Source of the DNA: Niebla homalea
Taxonomy: Eukaryota; Ascomycota; Lecanoromycetes; Lecanorales; Ramalinaceae
DNA: 64,000 nucleotides
Direction of reading: 5' to 3'
Assembly (NCBI GenBank): GCA_019925105.1
Contig: JAHGAU010000008.1
Coordinates: 1,426,001 to 1,490,000 of the forward strand
Below are positions 1-11,611 of this stretch, one piece after another. The translations under genes were made by a program, and so were the position numbers. Numbering within the stretch: position 1 is the first letter of the stretch; every line of letters starts with the position of its first letter. The notes below the pieces were generated by a model. The model saw nothing but the letters and a program-made list of their open reading frames with translations, made no database searches and was not told the origin of the DNA.

Positions 1-1585
1 TGTTGTCATACGCTGTTGTAGCTACCGTCGTCGCGCTGAAGCGGCTCTTAGGTTCCTCCTGTACGGACATGTGCTGCTGCCAATTTGACCGGAATCGTGC
101 TTCGATCTCGCCAGGACCAATGAGGCTGGATTCTCGTGGTGGAAAAGCGGTGGGAGGCATGGAGGGCACTGGAGGTTCCGATATCGACGGTAGCTGGGGA
201 CTTGGCTGGCTGCTTGGGGGTAAGCTCGGCAGGGATTGATCTCTCCGATCTTTGAGTCCTTCATGGCTGGGATTGCGAGCTAAGGATGGACTCCAATCAT
301 CATTCAGAAGAGTACCGGCCCTGGTCTTTGGGTCATAACTGGATGGCGTGGTTGATCCAGAAGAGCTCTGCGCATCCACCGATACCATTGCAGCCTGTTC
401 TCTTGCCTCGATAGCGTCAAGAGTTTCTGCAGGCGTTGGTGTTGGCTGGACTGGGCTTGAGGAAGTGATTTGGTTAGCGGAGGGAGTTCTCGAAGTAAGT
501 CTTAGCGGCTCAGGGACAATGGGTGGTGGAACTCTTTCTACCCTTTCTCTGGCACGTCTGGCACTGTCTTCTTGGGCGTTCAAGATTCGTTCCCTTTCTC
601 GCTTGGCCTTTTCGATTCTTTCGCGGGCCATTTTCTGCTGCCGTTCCCTTTCCCTTTCCCTTTGTTCCTGCACGGCCCGCTCCTTTGCCTGCTTTGCTGC
701 CTCAATTTCCTCTTGTTCGCACTCCAGGCGTTCTTTCTCTGCTTCTTCCCACTCCTCTTGTTCTCTTTCTGCTTCTTCTTGTCTCATTCGCTCCTCTTCG
801 GCTCTCTCTCTTTCTTGCTCTTCGAGCCATCTTTTGTGACTACCAGGTGGAAATCTGGAGGACTGGCCGCTAGGTAGAGGCTTGTCAAACAATGGCTTCA
901 CAATGCTATGACGTCCTCCGGCCCCCTTCCATTCGGGTCTTTCTACAATGGGTGGCTCGCTGATCTCCCTGGTTCCAACACGTTTGCGAGCGGGAGCGCT
1001 GCCTCCACTGATGTGGGTGGAAGTCCCATAAGGTCTCAGCCTCATCGGGGTAGGGGTTTCCTTGAGCTTTACAGAGCCAGGCGTGGCTGATGGAGGCTTC
1101 CCTTTTTCACCCGCAGTCGGCTCACCCGAGTATTCGTCCCAACGAACAGTTGAGGAGGCCGGGCTCGAAGAACCTTTGCTGCTGGAATTGGGAAGTTTCC
1201 AGAATTTCTTTGTGTTGCTTCTGGGGATTGGCAGATTACTGTTGTACTTCCGAGACCCACTTGGTCCCATTGCCTCGGATCGATCTGTAGTTGGGCTCGG
1301 CGTGGCTGAAACAGGTGATATGTCACTGATAGTTGACATTCTGTCGTTACTTCCTCTCATACTCGGTGAGTCGGGGGGTGATACGTCGTTGGGATATACA
1401 GAAGATGATGCAGGAGGAGTGCTAGGTCGTGGGTCAAGATAGGATCCAAACTCCAAAGAAGGTTGCGAGTAAACGGATGAGGTTGTTGGAACTTCAGACA
1501 TTGGTCTGTTATGAGGCTTGGGGTGGAGCTGCAATTGTTCACTGGGTAGGGTGTCCGTCAGGAGAAAGCTCATGAATCCGGCCAT
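1..1585 (-). CDS. Uncharacterised low-complexity/coiled-coil fungal protein (C-terminus off window)
   Basis: An open frame runs without a stop from the ATG at 1585 to the window edge, about 528 codons. The first 110 residues are Ser/Pro-rich. A basic segment with the sequence KKFWKLPNSSSK follows near residue 125. Around residues 250-340 lies a highly charged Glu/Arg/Gln block (RERERERQQKMARERIEKAK) predicted to form a long coiled coil, then more Ser/Pro-rich sequence. The start was chosen because an in-frame stop lies just upstream and the context CACATGGCC is good; a second in-frame ATG is at 1501. No catalytic motif or named family is recognisable. The low complexity suggests a scaffold or regulatory protein, but that is inference. 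A pyrimidine-rich stretch upstream of the ATG on this strand looks like a fungal 5' leader. Confidence 0.75.
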   Translation of the reverse strand, partial: MAGFMSFLLTDTLPSEQLQLHPKPHNRPMSEVPTTSSVYSQPSLEFGSYLDPRPSTPPASSSVYPNDVSPPDSPSMRGSNDRMSTISDISPVSATPSPTTDRSEAMGPSGSRKYNSNLPIPRSNTKKFWKLPNSSSKGSSSPASSTVRWDEYSGEPTAGEKGKPPSATPGSVKLKETPTPMRLRPYGTSTHISGGSAPARKRVGTREISEPPIVERPEWKGAGGRHSIVKPLFDKPLPSGQSSRFPPGSHKRWLEEQERERAEEERMRQEEAEREQEEWEEAEKERLECEQEEIEAAKQAKERAVQEQRERERERQQKMARERIEKAKRERERILNAQEDSARRARERVERVPPPIVPEPLRLTSRTPSANQITSSSPVQPTPTPAETLDAIEAREQAAMVSVDAQSSSGSTTPSSYDPKTRAGTLLNDDWSPSLARNPSHEGLKDRRDQSLPSLPPSSQPSPQLPSISEPPVPSMPPTAFPPRESSLIGPGEIEARFRSNWQQHMSVQEEPKSRFSATTVATTAYDN

Positions 1586-2552
1586 GTGGAAAGAGGGCTT
1601 AAGAACATGGAAGGAAGATTCTCAAGGGAAAGGGAGGGAGGGAGGACAAACAAAGGTAGATCTGGTAGTGATTTCAACACATCTCTGGTGCTCTTGCGGC
1701 CAAAAGCAGGCCTTGAGGACAAGCTATGAGAGCCATCCAGAATGTTGGTTGCATTCTGCAAAACTTTCTCGTCAACATCCGTGCCGATTAAGGTTGGACT
1801 GCCGATCGACGCCTGTCGATCCTTCTGGTTCAGTCGCTTCCACATGCCCGGACGACACGTGAGAGGAGAAGGTGCGAGTGAGGTGATTCTTGACTTTAAG
1901 ATGATGTTGGTGTGGTGTTGAGAACAATGGCAGGTGTCGACTTCATCTCAGGGAAATAGAAGGTAAGTCGCAAATACGAGGTATCTGACCCCTATACAAT
2001 CAACCATTTGCATTTTTGTCTTATGAGGCACATGTCGCACCCATAATTTGATGCGCTACGCAGGTACAAGGGCTATCAGCGAAGAACCCCCCAGACATGA
2101 AACGAGGCTTGAAACTGCCCCACTTCAACTGAACAGAGTGCTCCTGAGATTTCGAAACAGCCGCCAAACGTCGCGTTCATTGGCTTAAAGCTGCTTAGGT
2201 ATGCATTCCATTGATAGAACAATGAAAACCCTGCAATGCTGGTCACTGATTGCTGTTGAAGCCTTGAAGGTTCTCAACCTACAAAGGGACTTCCTAAAGC
2301 AATTACCAAATTACTATTCTCTGCATAAATCCTGACTCGTGAGACCTCGAATTGCGGAGCTTTTCTCCGCCTCTGGTTGGAGGGGGCACCAAGGGCGAGA
2401 GCTCGGGGAGTCGGGGCAGAGGCTTTCGGCTCTTCCCTTTTCGACGAGTGAATTTTCGTCATTTCTATATCCATACAGTATCCATCATTTACATGCTGCA
2501 AATAACCACTGCTCCTTTACTTCTCAAACTGCGCAATTCGTCTAACGTGATC
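1586..2552. other. Divergent intergenic region
   Basis: This separates the minus-strand coiled-coil gene from the plus-strand Dap1 gene and should hold both promoters and leaders. A purine-rich run on the plus strand at 1620-1655 is the pyrimidine-rich leader of the minus gene. No other gene or repeat is visible. Confidence 0.5.
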
Positions 2553-3175
2553 ATGTCTGATGGTTGGTCTCGCACCTGTCGTTCTGCGCCTTTGCATCAT
2601 GAGTACCTGCTGACAGTATTCATTGCAGCATCAACGGCCCCCGCAGCTACCCAGGCGTGAGCTCTGGCGCATGCAAGGCATGACTTAATACCTTCCAAAG
2701 CTCACAGCTGTCTAGTGCCTCCATTGCCTCGCCAGTCAACCTGATCCTCTTCACTCTGCTGCTCGTGCTAGCCTACTATCGCCTTCGCCCTGCTCCGCCC
2801 CCCGTGATTCCCAAAGGCCCACCGCCTACCGTCTTTAAAACCTTCACGCCACCCGAACTTGTGCCCTTCAATGGCGAGAACGGCAAGCCTATCTACTTTG
2901 CCGTACGGGGTCAGGTCTTTGACGTCTCCGCCGGTCGCAACTTTTACGGTCCTGGGGGACCGTACGAGAATTTCGCGGGGAGAGATGCAAGCCGAGGGTT
3001 GGCGTGCGGGAGCTTCGATGAAGATATGTTGACCAAAGATCTCCGTGGGCCCTTGGATGATCTCAAAGATTTGAACGAAGAGCAAATGTCATCCTTGGCC
3101 GACTGGGAGAGCAGGTTTCTTGAAAAGTATCTCGTGGTAGGGAAGCTGCTTTCTGAGGGGGACAGGAAGGATTGA
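2553..3175 (+). CDS. dap1: Dap1/MAPR-type cytochrome b5-like haem-binding protein
   Basis: Three exons (2553-2562, 2629-2656, 2716-3175) give a 165-residue protein. The N-terminus carries a single hydrophobic anchor (NLILFTLLLVLAYY, about residues 20-33), then a Pro-rich linker, then a cytochrome b5-like domain. The block with GRNFYGPGGPY and FAGRDASRGLA matches the membrane-associated progesterone receptor family; a Tyr in FYGPGGPY is the axial haem ligand in Dap1/PGRMC1. Family members bind haem at the ER and support cytochrome P450 enzymes such as Erg11 in sterol synthesis. The first exon is only 10 nt and the second 28 nt. This split was chosen because it gives a clean MSDASTAPAATQ start and keeps the frame. 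A different choice for the first two donors is possible; the domain exon is certain. Confidence 0.9.
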
Positions 3176-3581
3176 GTCATATGAGAGACGGTAGCATCTC
3201 TTGATGTCGGAGCAGGATGACTCGGTGATATGCTACCAGCATTTCCTTTGCTCGTCTATGCTTTGATATAACATTCTCAAGCTCTACGCGGATTACATGC
3301 TTCCGTTGCAGCTGAGGGTGCTCAAAGTGGAAGTGCCGCCTTTGCAGACATTTTAGGTTGCGACATCCAAGTCTAGTGTTATGATGGCTGGGATTGCTCC
3401 ATGAGGTCTTGTCAGAATCTGTTCTCTATATCACACATCAAGCTTCGTTGGATTCGTCAAAACAACTATTTCAGCAATTCCCCTTCATGAGACGCCCCCT
3501 TCTGCGTCTCAGATAAAAGTTAGGCCGTTTTGATCTACTTTCTGGCTTCTGCAACCGCTACAGCCATGTCATGTTAGACTG
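3176..3581. other. Convergent intergenic region
   Basis: 3' regions of the Dap1 gene (+) and the GST-like gene (-). Nothing else recognisable. Confidence 0.5.
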
Positions 3582-4348
3582 TCACTGCGCTGGGAGCAAA
3601 AACCCCGTCTTTCTCACAGCTGTTTTCCACGCGCCCCTCTCCTCCACTTGTTGCAGCCACTTCTCCACATTACTCCATTCCCTAGCCTTGGGAGCCAATC
3701 CACTCGCAAATATGAACATCACGGAAAAAGCCATCATCGTAATTGCTGCGCTAACCCTTTCACCAACTAACCACCCACTGCCCTTCACATCTCCCACCAA
3801 TCCAGATCCTCCCCCACTATCTTCGCGAGCTTCGGTTTTAGCCCCTCCGCAGCAACGACATCGATCCTCTTGATATAGACAAACGGCAGACAATGCGTCA
3901 TCATCGTCCCCTCCGCCGCGTGGATGAAATGTAACGTTTTCGCCCAGTCAGCCGATGGTTGTGACGCCATCAACTTATACTCCCTACCATAAGTGGCAAT
4001 CAGATACTCGCTGATGGCGCCGCTCTCCTCCAGGATCAAGTCACCATCTTTGAGCACGGGGGCTTTGCCCAGTATGGTCCCCGTTGATCCTTTGAAGACG
4101 ATTGGGGAGAGGCCAGAGGGCTCGCGATCGGCTTTGATGGTGGTGTAGGAGAGTGAGAGTTCTTCGAGGAGCCAGGCGATGCGGATGGAGCGGGAGGATT
4201 GGAGGTGGTAGAGTGTAATGGGGGGCTTTATACAAATTCCAGGAAAGTTGTGTTCAATACTTGCTTGGTGGCGAAGCTGCTGGACCTGCTGATCGTGGAG
4301 TGCAGTGAAGGAGCGAAGAAGAGTGATATTTTGCTGTAGCACAAGCAC
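3582..4348 (-). pseudogene. Glutathione S-transferase family, frameshifted
   Basis: The N-terminal thioredoxin-like part is clear: ITLYHLQSSRSIRIAWLLEE, then LGKAPVLKDG and LILEESGAISEYLI, as in fungal Ure2/GstA-like GSTs. The C-terminal helical part follows to DWWEM, where the frame meets a TGA at about 3785. The family's conserved next segment, GSGWLVGERVSAA, is present immediately afterwards but in another frame and continues to a stop at 3582. The shift is a net loss of one base (or gain of two) near 3785-3790. No intron with usable signals and normal size can bridge it, so the gene is broken or the assembly has an error here. The 5' end is also unresolved: no ATG opens the frame, so an upstream exon may exist. 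Family role: conjugating glutathione to electrophiles in the cytosol. Confidence 0.7.
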
Positions 4349-7300
4349 TCATGAAATAAGGGTATCACAGAAACAACAAATCTCTCGGGCGGATTAGGAC
4401 ACAGGTATACAGGGTCAGCATGTTAATGGAGGTGTCTTGTCGTCATCACCTTCCGCTCGTCCGAGGAAGCATTGACACGGTACATTGTACGGATCTTGGA
4501 GCCGCACATCCATGAGATTGTGAAGTCCGTTTCCAATCAGACACTCCCACCTGAGTGCGAAACACCTCCATGGTTCTGAACGTATCCATGAATCCCTCAT
4601 GCCGTGTATGTATAGCTTCACTGGATCGATCCAAAAACCTTCCCTTGAAAAGCAGGTGGAACATTCGCTCGGTGCACTTTGACTTAGAAAATGGTCTTCC
4701 CCAGATTTCGGTGAGATCAAAGAGTGTATCAAGCAAACTCTCCGGAAGGGCGAGATAGATTGCTTAGCAAAGACTACGGGAATCAAACAGATGCTGCGAT
4801 CTCCTGGATCCAATCAACTCGTACAGAATCACGACACTGACCGAAAAAGAGAAACGTGGAGCGGCTTGGGAGGATTGAATGTATATATCGCTTCCGCGAT
4901 CTGGTACCGGGCTCATAAGGGTTCGATTCGAGCGAGCCTCACCGATTTATCTGCCGATAGCTACCTGAAACGTCAAGACAACATGCCAAACATGTGGGAT
5001 AACAGGTCCGTCTCTGGTCTTTCGTCACTGGAACTTTTTTCTAGCAAATATTAGTGATGAGCCATGGGGTCATAAAGCAGGATTGGACAAACGTACAGCA
5101 CTTTTGAGACTTGCCAGGTCCAAGAAGATGGCAATGGGAGCTGCAGCCTGCAATTATCCTTGTGCACGAGGTTTGTCGGCATCATTGGTTCGACATCGAT
5201 TGTCGCCAATGCAGAGAAGCTCCTGCAAGCTATCCAATAGCTGGAAGGGCTCGCTGTCTCATAGAGTCTCGAATCTCCAAAGTCTGGGAACGCTCCCAAG
5301 GCTCCCTGCCTTCTCTAGTCCATTCGGCCGTGTATTATTGCAAATCTTTAATGTGCATGACTTCGATTGTCTGCCCAGCAGCCCGCCCCCAAATGATCAT
5401 GGTATTGTCACCAATCATCACCACCTCGTGATGACAATCCCGTCGCACCATACCTGATTCGGCCACTTCCTCCAGCGTCAAACCTCTTGGAAGATTTGCT
5501 AGGGTCCGTTTAAGCTCATGGGATAGGGTTTTCCGCATTCCGGACCGTCATTCCACGTGGCGCTCGGTGAACAGTGGACGATGACGTTTGGTGTAGCACA
5601 CGCTAAAGATCTCATGATGTTTGCAATAAGCAGTACAGTAGCACGTCAATACTCACTGTGCCAGAGCTGCAGTTCGATTATGCCAACAGCTCTTCCTTCA
5701 CCTGATTTTTGGGACTCACACAGAATATATTGAAGCAACTTCGTTTCACTCTCCATGGAGCGCAATTCATTTCCAGGGGACAGTATCTGCAGTTCGCCAG
5801 ACAGGGTCCCAGCTCCGGCGAGCTGAAGGTTTTGGACGCAGGATCGGGCGATGATGCTCATGGCGAACTTCCCCTTTTATGAGTCTTTCAGTCTTATAAG
5901 GCTGAGAAAAATACGATACAGGAGGCTGGACAATCATTGCTGGTAGTCGGCTTCCCTCATCGCTTCCATGGCCACCTTCAAACAAATCTATCTCGAACCC
6001 TTGGGGCAGGAGGAAAACAACATAAGGCAGTACTTGTGACATGACTTCAAAGAAGCGTGATCAGCATGGAGCGGGATTGGAGGACCAGATTCAGAGCGGA
6101 TGATTGCTCGATGTCGGATAGCTGAGCAGCGGTGAACGTGTAGTACGAGTCAAGAGCTTTCTGCGCGGATACGGTGCTGTAAACAGCGAAATTCGTCTGT
6201 TTGCATCGCCAAGTAGGACTCTTGAGGTCAAGCTCGACACCCGGCATCAAATTCCGAGTTCCGATGTTCGCCCCCCAATTGAATCATGGTAGGTGTAGGT
6301 TTCTGTACAGCGCAAAAGGCTCTAGGCTTACGCTACCGAAATTGGGGCTGATGGAGCCATGCCGCTTGAGACCTCTGCCCTTACGGGGGTCTTAAAGTGC
6401 TGTTTGCAAGATAGAGTCCGCTGTAGCATTGCAGATCAACACAAATCATGTCGAATCCCGCAAGTCTTTGAAATCATTTCTTTCTGTCACATGCTATTGA
6501 GTGAAGGTCCTAGCCTACCAAGATGGAAATTGGAAATCAACACTCAACGCGATTGAGTCGCTGTGTGCGTGGCATATTTTTGTCTACATCGACATCAACG
6601 GCAACTTAAGTGTGCACATATGACCCTACGAAGTTGTGACCAACGTTGGTATACTCCTTGAGCATTTTCTAAATGGAAATCGTTCGCTTGTTTGCCGGCT
6701 TCAATACCGGATTGACTTTGAAGCAGGTACGGAGGCAGTGTGGAAGCGAGCGTAGTGAAGTTGAGATATGTGTTAGGGTGAAAGTGAGGAAGCGGCGTCT
6801 TCGAACAAGACAACAAGATTGACATTCCGTTTCGAGGAATCACAATGTGCGCCCCGCTTGAAGTAAACTTCTCTCAGGACGTAGCTGATCTTACCAAGGG
6901 GTTTGGGGGAATGGCCCAAGCTGGTAACATCTCGTCAGCCCGACCCACGGCGATGGAATGCTCGAAACCTGCTTGGTATAATGCCAAAAAGGGCGTCACA
7001 TCTCAGACGCGATTGCCTCGGATGTTGCGCGCTTATAAAAAGCTGTAAATTCGACAGATAGGTCTGTCGATGGCAAGGCCACCGGCAACCATAGCCTCCG
7101 AGCTTACTCAAACTTTCACAGCAACTTTAAAGCAACGTTGCGACGAAGTTGATAGAAGTTCAAAGGGTCCTTTGTCGATTTTGTGGTTACGTCACTGAGT
7201 CACGTGAGCTTCGTAGGTAGCAGGAATAATGAGCAATTCCCTCCTCGAAAGGCCAGTCGCACGTTTCATGCCTAGCCAACTGGATCCTACCTTTAAGACT

Positions 7301-7694
7301 TTGTACACTTTTGCAAAGGAGAAGTGGTCATGGCTGCGAGTACGTGAAGTCTCCCGATCGCAAGAACTAGGCAATGACTTGTTTGTCTGGTGTACTTCAA
7401 GAACACACTCTGGACATGACTGGTCGTCCACTGTAGTTTACACTATTCTACATCCTCCCGAAACCTGCTGTGCAGCTCCATCAACAGACTCAGATGAAGA
7501 CGACTGGACCTTCCAATCCCTAGCAACACTTCGCACGCACGCCCCATAGGTTGAGTCACGGTATCAGCTCCAAAACCATGCAACGATTCTCGTTGATCTT
7601 TGCCCCTCCCTCCTCTCCATTAAAGCCCTCCTCTGGCAGTGCGCCTATCGCTCCCTCGGTGTGTAAGGGATGCGCGACGGTGCATGATCATGCT
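4349..7694. other. Gene-poor region, possible degenerate coding remnants
   Basis: No complete gene can be supported. Several short minus-strand frames look more protein-like than noise, for example around 5335-5538 (HHEVVMIGDNTMIIWG), 5646-5861 and 5767-6042 (LPYVVFLLPQGFEIDLFEGG). I could not join them with consistent splice signals and recognise no family. They may be a decayed or fast-evolving gene on the minus strand between about 5.05 and 6.3 kb. Confidence 0.3.
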
Positions 7695-7895
7695 TTAGCA
7701 GCACTTTCTCGCAGCGGCGGATGAATTCGCGTCTGCCATTGCTCGGAACCCTTTTTCCATCTTAATCTTGTCTTTCTCCTCGCGCGACATCTTACGTTTC
7801 ATCCGATCTGCCTTGACGAGAGGATGTTGTTTAACGGCCTCGTCGGTGAAGAGTGCATGATCCGCTTTGGACTTTGCTTTGGAGCCGAAACACAT
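7695..7895 (-). CDS. Small basic protein with N-terminal MCFGSK and C-terminal Cys-Cys
   Basis: A 66-residue frame starts at an ATG at 7895 preceded by a pyrimidine-rich leader. It begins MCFGSKAKSK, is rich in Lys/Glu through the middle (ADRMKRKMSREEKDKIKMEK) and ends AAARKCC. The MCFGSK opening resembles short fungal proteins of unknown role. An N-terminal Cys could be palmitoylated, and a terminal Cys-Cys is the motif geranylgeranylated in Rab proteins, although Rab-type modification normally needs a Rab fold. Length, basic composition and a frame clean from ATG to stop argue for a real gene. The function is unknown and the call could be a chance frame. Confidence 0.45.
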   Translation of the reverse strand: MCFGSKAKSKADHALFTDEAVKQHPLVKADRMKRKMSREEKDKIKMEKGFRAMADANSSAAARKCC

Positions 7896-10800
7896 GGTGA
7901 AAGAGATGAAGCGGAAAAGTGGAAAAGTGGATGATTGGGAGATATTCGACCGGCAACAGCGATAGGAATGAAAAGGATGTGTTGAAAGTCGGTTTATTTT
8001 TGCCTGGAGAAAGCAAATATAGGACCGGAAAGGTTTGTGATTGGACTAAACGCTATGAAGGAGAGGAGCAACTAGGCTGAGGAAGTACGGGTATGACGAG
8101 CATGCAAATGACGCTCAGGATCGTCAGAAAAGGCAACATCACACACGGCAGAGGGATGGTCCAGATTCTCGATAAAGCCTGGTACGCGGGGTAGGGAATG
8201 ATCAACCAGGAATAGCAGGTTCTCTCAATCTTAGCGGCTTTGAACATTGTACTGGATGGGTGAACGGAGCTGGTGGACAAGGCACGGATAGCATGCTTAG
8301 CTGAAGACCGTTCTTCAAGGAGCATGCAAGCCTTGGGGTTTGGACAACGTGATAGCCTGGGCTCACGTAGTCGAGGTTTTTAAGAACTAGGATTGCCCAG
8401 GAGAAGCAATGACATTAATGGCAACAACGCCGGCCAAGCCCCTTGTCTAATAGGGTCATATTTGACTTGAAAGCGAACATCATGCATCGACTTGTAAGTA
8501 GGTCTGCTATGGTATGTGCAGTCTCACGTATGTTCTCCTTCCGCGAGATGCACCTTGATCATGGAAAGTGTTGGGAAGTCAGAACTATATGTCACCGTCA
8601 ACAATGGAGTCTGACTTGTAATCCAGCTCCATGATGGATCGAAGGAGCCACCTGAGCGGTGAGCAGTCCAGGCGGTCCAAAGACGAACATTTCCAAAGCG
8701 AAGCAGCACAAAGCTATGAGAGTCTGCGGCAATTGCAGTGCACGGAGACTCGCAGAGAGGTGGTCACGTCAAGGCGGGAACGAGCAGCACTGGGTGCTGG
8801 GGGGGCTCGGGGGAGCCTCAAAATGTCTCACGATAGTGACGATACACGAGCCCAACGCTTTTCGATGCACTGGTTGAATGCTTTTGGCTGGTGTCGGATG
8901 GGCGGTTATTATGCGCACCTGGTAATTTCGATCCAGCGATCCAGCAGCATGGTCATGACAGAAATGATCAGCAGGAGTCCAGACCGCCCTGTTCCATTCT
9001 GCACCCTTGCATGACTCTCTTGCGCCATTTTCGAGCCGTCCGGGATATTGTGATGCATTTCCCTTGGACTTTGGCCTTTGACCTCTACGCCAGATTCGTT
9101 CGTTTCAGAGCCAGTGATTGGCTTTTTCCCTTTACGGTCCAAGATTCTGATATTTGATTCCTGAGATGCGAACAAGATAATCTCCGAATCATCGATTGTT
9201 TGAGCCACCAATCAAATCCTGCATTATTTGACTACGGCGCTACGCAGTTCCATTCCTTTAAAGTTCATCGAAAAGGTTTCGGACAGGGGGAGAGGAGGAC
9301 TCATCAGAAACCGTTCACAGGCCACAGCAGCGGAAGATCTGCGGGCCTGCTTGTTCTAAATGACGTGACTGTGCACATCTTGGTGACGCTGACCGCCATG
9401 CAGACCAGTGACAATGATAGTAATGAGGGAGAAGATATCTCGAGGTCACCGATAGGAAGATGAGCCAAACAGTCAATGCACATATTGACGTGAGACAATG
9501 CCCGTTTGACACTCGTACTTGACCGCATGACCGCATACAAGCGCCAGATGGTGGGAATCTAGGACAAATTTAGACAAGCCACAATCGAGTAGAGGCCACG
9601 TGACCCTGACCTGAAAAGATGAAGCATGCTCAAGGATCAACGCAGGAAGCAGGGGCCAAATGCAAAATGGCGGATTGTTGCGGAAGTCTCGTCAGTCCAT
9701 TTTTTTCTCCGTGCTCGTAGAGGTCAGAGGTAGGTACTAAGAAGCCGCTAGGGCACGGTCCACCAGGTGATCCAAAAAGGCTTTTCAGACAGACTTGACC
9801 AACCCCGAGACAGGATTTGGGCAAAGTCTGCATGAGGGATTGAGGGCGCTTGCTTGAGTCCTCCCAGAGTGGATCAGTGGAGTTGGTTGGTATTTTATGA
9901 AAGTGGCAGGATCATCTGCACCAAACTCGAAATGTCACTTTTTCGACCTCTCGACCTCTTGCCGTGCATGGGATTACGGTCCTTTGCTTTGTAGCTGGGC
10001 GGTTGGTGGCGGCTTAGAAAAGCAATCCCTTGGCTAACCGAGGAGCAATTTGAACCAATCAACATGAGCCACGGGACAGATTCCGTGACCAGCGATTGAA
10101 TTTTCATTATACGCACCACACACAATGTGCATGCACACTCCAATACTCCACAGCTTATCGGGCCAACCCCTATCTTGGATTCTGCTTGAAAAATGGAGAT
10201 CAACATGCCAAAAGCCCAAAAGCGCTCACTCAGTGCATGAAACGCATAAATTATGCAAATAGCCTTCATAAGTCCGATGACATCGAGATCAGAACTGATG
10301 ACCTTCCCCACTGAGATCTCTGCCAGAGGAGGCTTGCGAATCATGGCGTGCCACAAGGCGCGACTGATGGCGTGACCGATCAACGTCGTACACAGCCAGA
10401 CTGAACCCTTACCCGCATCCTGATTGATTGCTGATCTAGAGGCGTATCTCCAACAAGGCCATCGTGAAGCCAGCTGAGCGCCTTGCATGAGCAAATTATG
10501 GGTCTACTGGCCAGCACTAGGACCAACGAAGGCCCGGATGAATTTGGCCTGTTGGCCGTGTGTTGATTATTACCGGCCTGCTGCGCCGCCACTCGTTCCT
10601 TCGCCTGACCAACCGCCACCTCCTGCAGGCAGTAGTCAGCCCCCTGGGACCAATCCGCTCTCAGGCCCAGACTAATGGGACCGACGTTAATAAAGCCTAG
10701 CGCTCTCGCAATTGTCATCGTTGAGTGGCTAAGGCAAATCAAGACAAGAAAAAGGATGAGGCGAGGTCTGCGAGGTCGCAAAACGGGGCAACGCGTAAGC

Positions 10801-11611
10801 GTCACTCACCCACCCTTGCTCTTCTTGCTCTTTCAGCCTTTCCGGCATGTGCCACGCTAAAGACTTGATCTATTTGGGACTGGAATCTTCGAGCACTTAG
10901 CCGCAAAGACACATGGATCCTGTCCTAACCTTTGTCTCACGCCGTTGCAAATCTTACGCCTCTTTGGGTAAGGGCCCATGTACCAGCCCTCGTTCTCGCT
11001 TGCCTTCCCTTCGACTTGGGTGGCCCCTTTTCAATTGTTGGTGCCTATCACGGTACTGCTATTACTTGCTAGAGATCGGGTGAGGACATATTGTCATTGC
11101 AGTCCCACATATGGCGCTAGCTGTATGGATCCAGCCCTGTTGATGATTCACTGCTCCCTAGCCTCCCTCGCCGTCACAGTGCTTACTTCTGCCTCTAGTC
11201 CTATGTAATTGGTGCATGGTGCCCTATTTCTGCCATCTTTACCGCGCTGAAATCCACACTTCTGACCCTCTGCACGACCTTGATTGACTTCACTCCACCT
11301 TCCATTTATAATTATTCACCAAGGCGTGGGCCTCATCACTACGTTTGACACACACACACACTCTCTCTCTCTCTCGCTCTCCTCCTCCCTTTCTCAACGC
11401 CTTTCAGCCTTTCCTTCTTGCTCTTCTTCCTCTTGGAAGCACCCTCTAATAGAACTTCCTGTCCTCTCCAACTCTTTTCCCCACCTCCGACGACATTCCC
11501 TCGAGATTCAGCAGCCTTCATGTCGACGAATTCAGCAAATCAATAGGACTTAGACCTGTCTTCGCTTCTGTACCAGACCTTCCTACTGCCTTCCAGGTCC
11601 CTTTTCAAAGC
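7896..11611. other. Long gene-poor region upstream of the kinase
   Basis: About 3.7 kb without a supportable gene. The last 350 bases before the kinase ATG are strongly pyrimidine-rich and include a CA/CT microsatellite, which fits a long 5' leader and promoter. A weak minus-strand frame at 8053-8325 has a hydrophobic C-terminal half but no recognisable family. Confidence 0.4.
11347..11375. repeat. (CA)n-(CT)n microsatellite
   Basis: A short run of CA repeats passes directly into CT repeats, about 240 bases upstream of the kinase start codon, within a pyrimidine-rich leader. Confidence 0.9.

Noticed and set aside
348..877. Ser/Leu/Phe-rich plus-strand frames
   Set aside because: They are antisense to the Glu/Arg-rich coiled coil of the minus-strand gene; the composition is a reflection of it.
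4446..6250. Series of short minus-strand frames as a multi-exon gene
   Set aside because: Some segments look protein-like, but no phase-consistent splicing and no family could be found.
9895..10494. 199-codon minus-strand frame in the gene-poor region
   Set aside because: It opens at a non-ATG codon, has patchy hydrophobicity with no family signal, and is accompanied by similar-length frames on the opposite strand.
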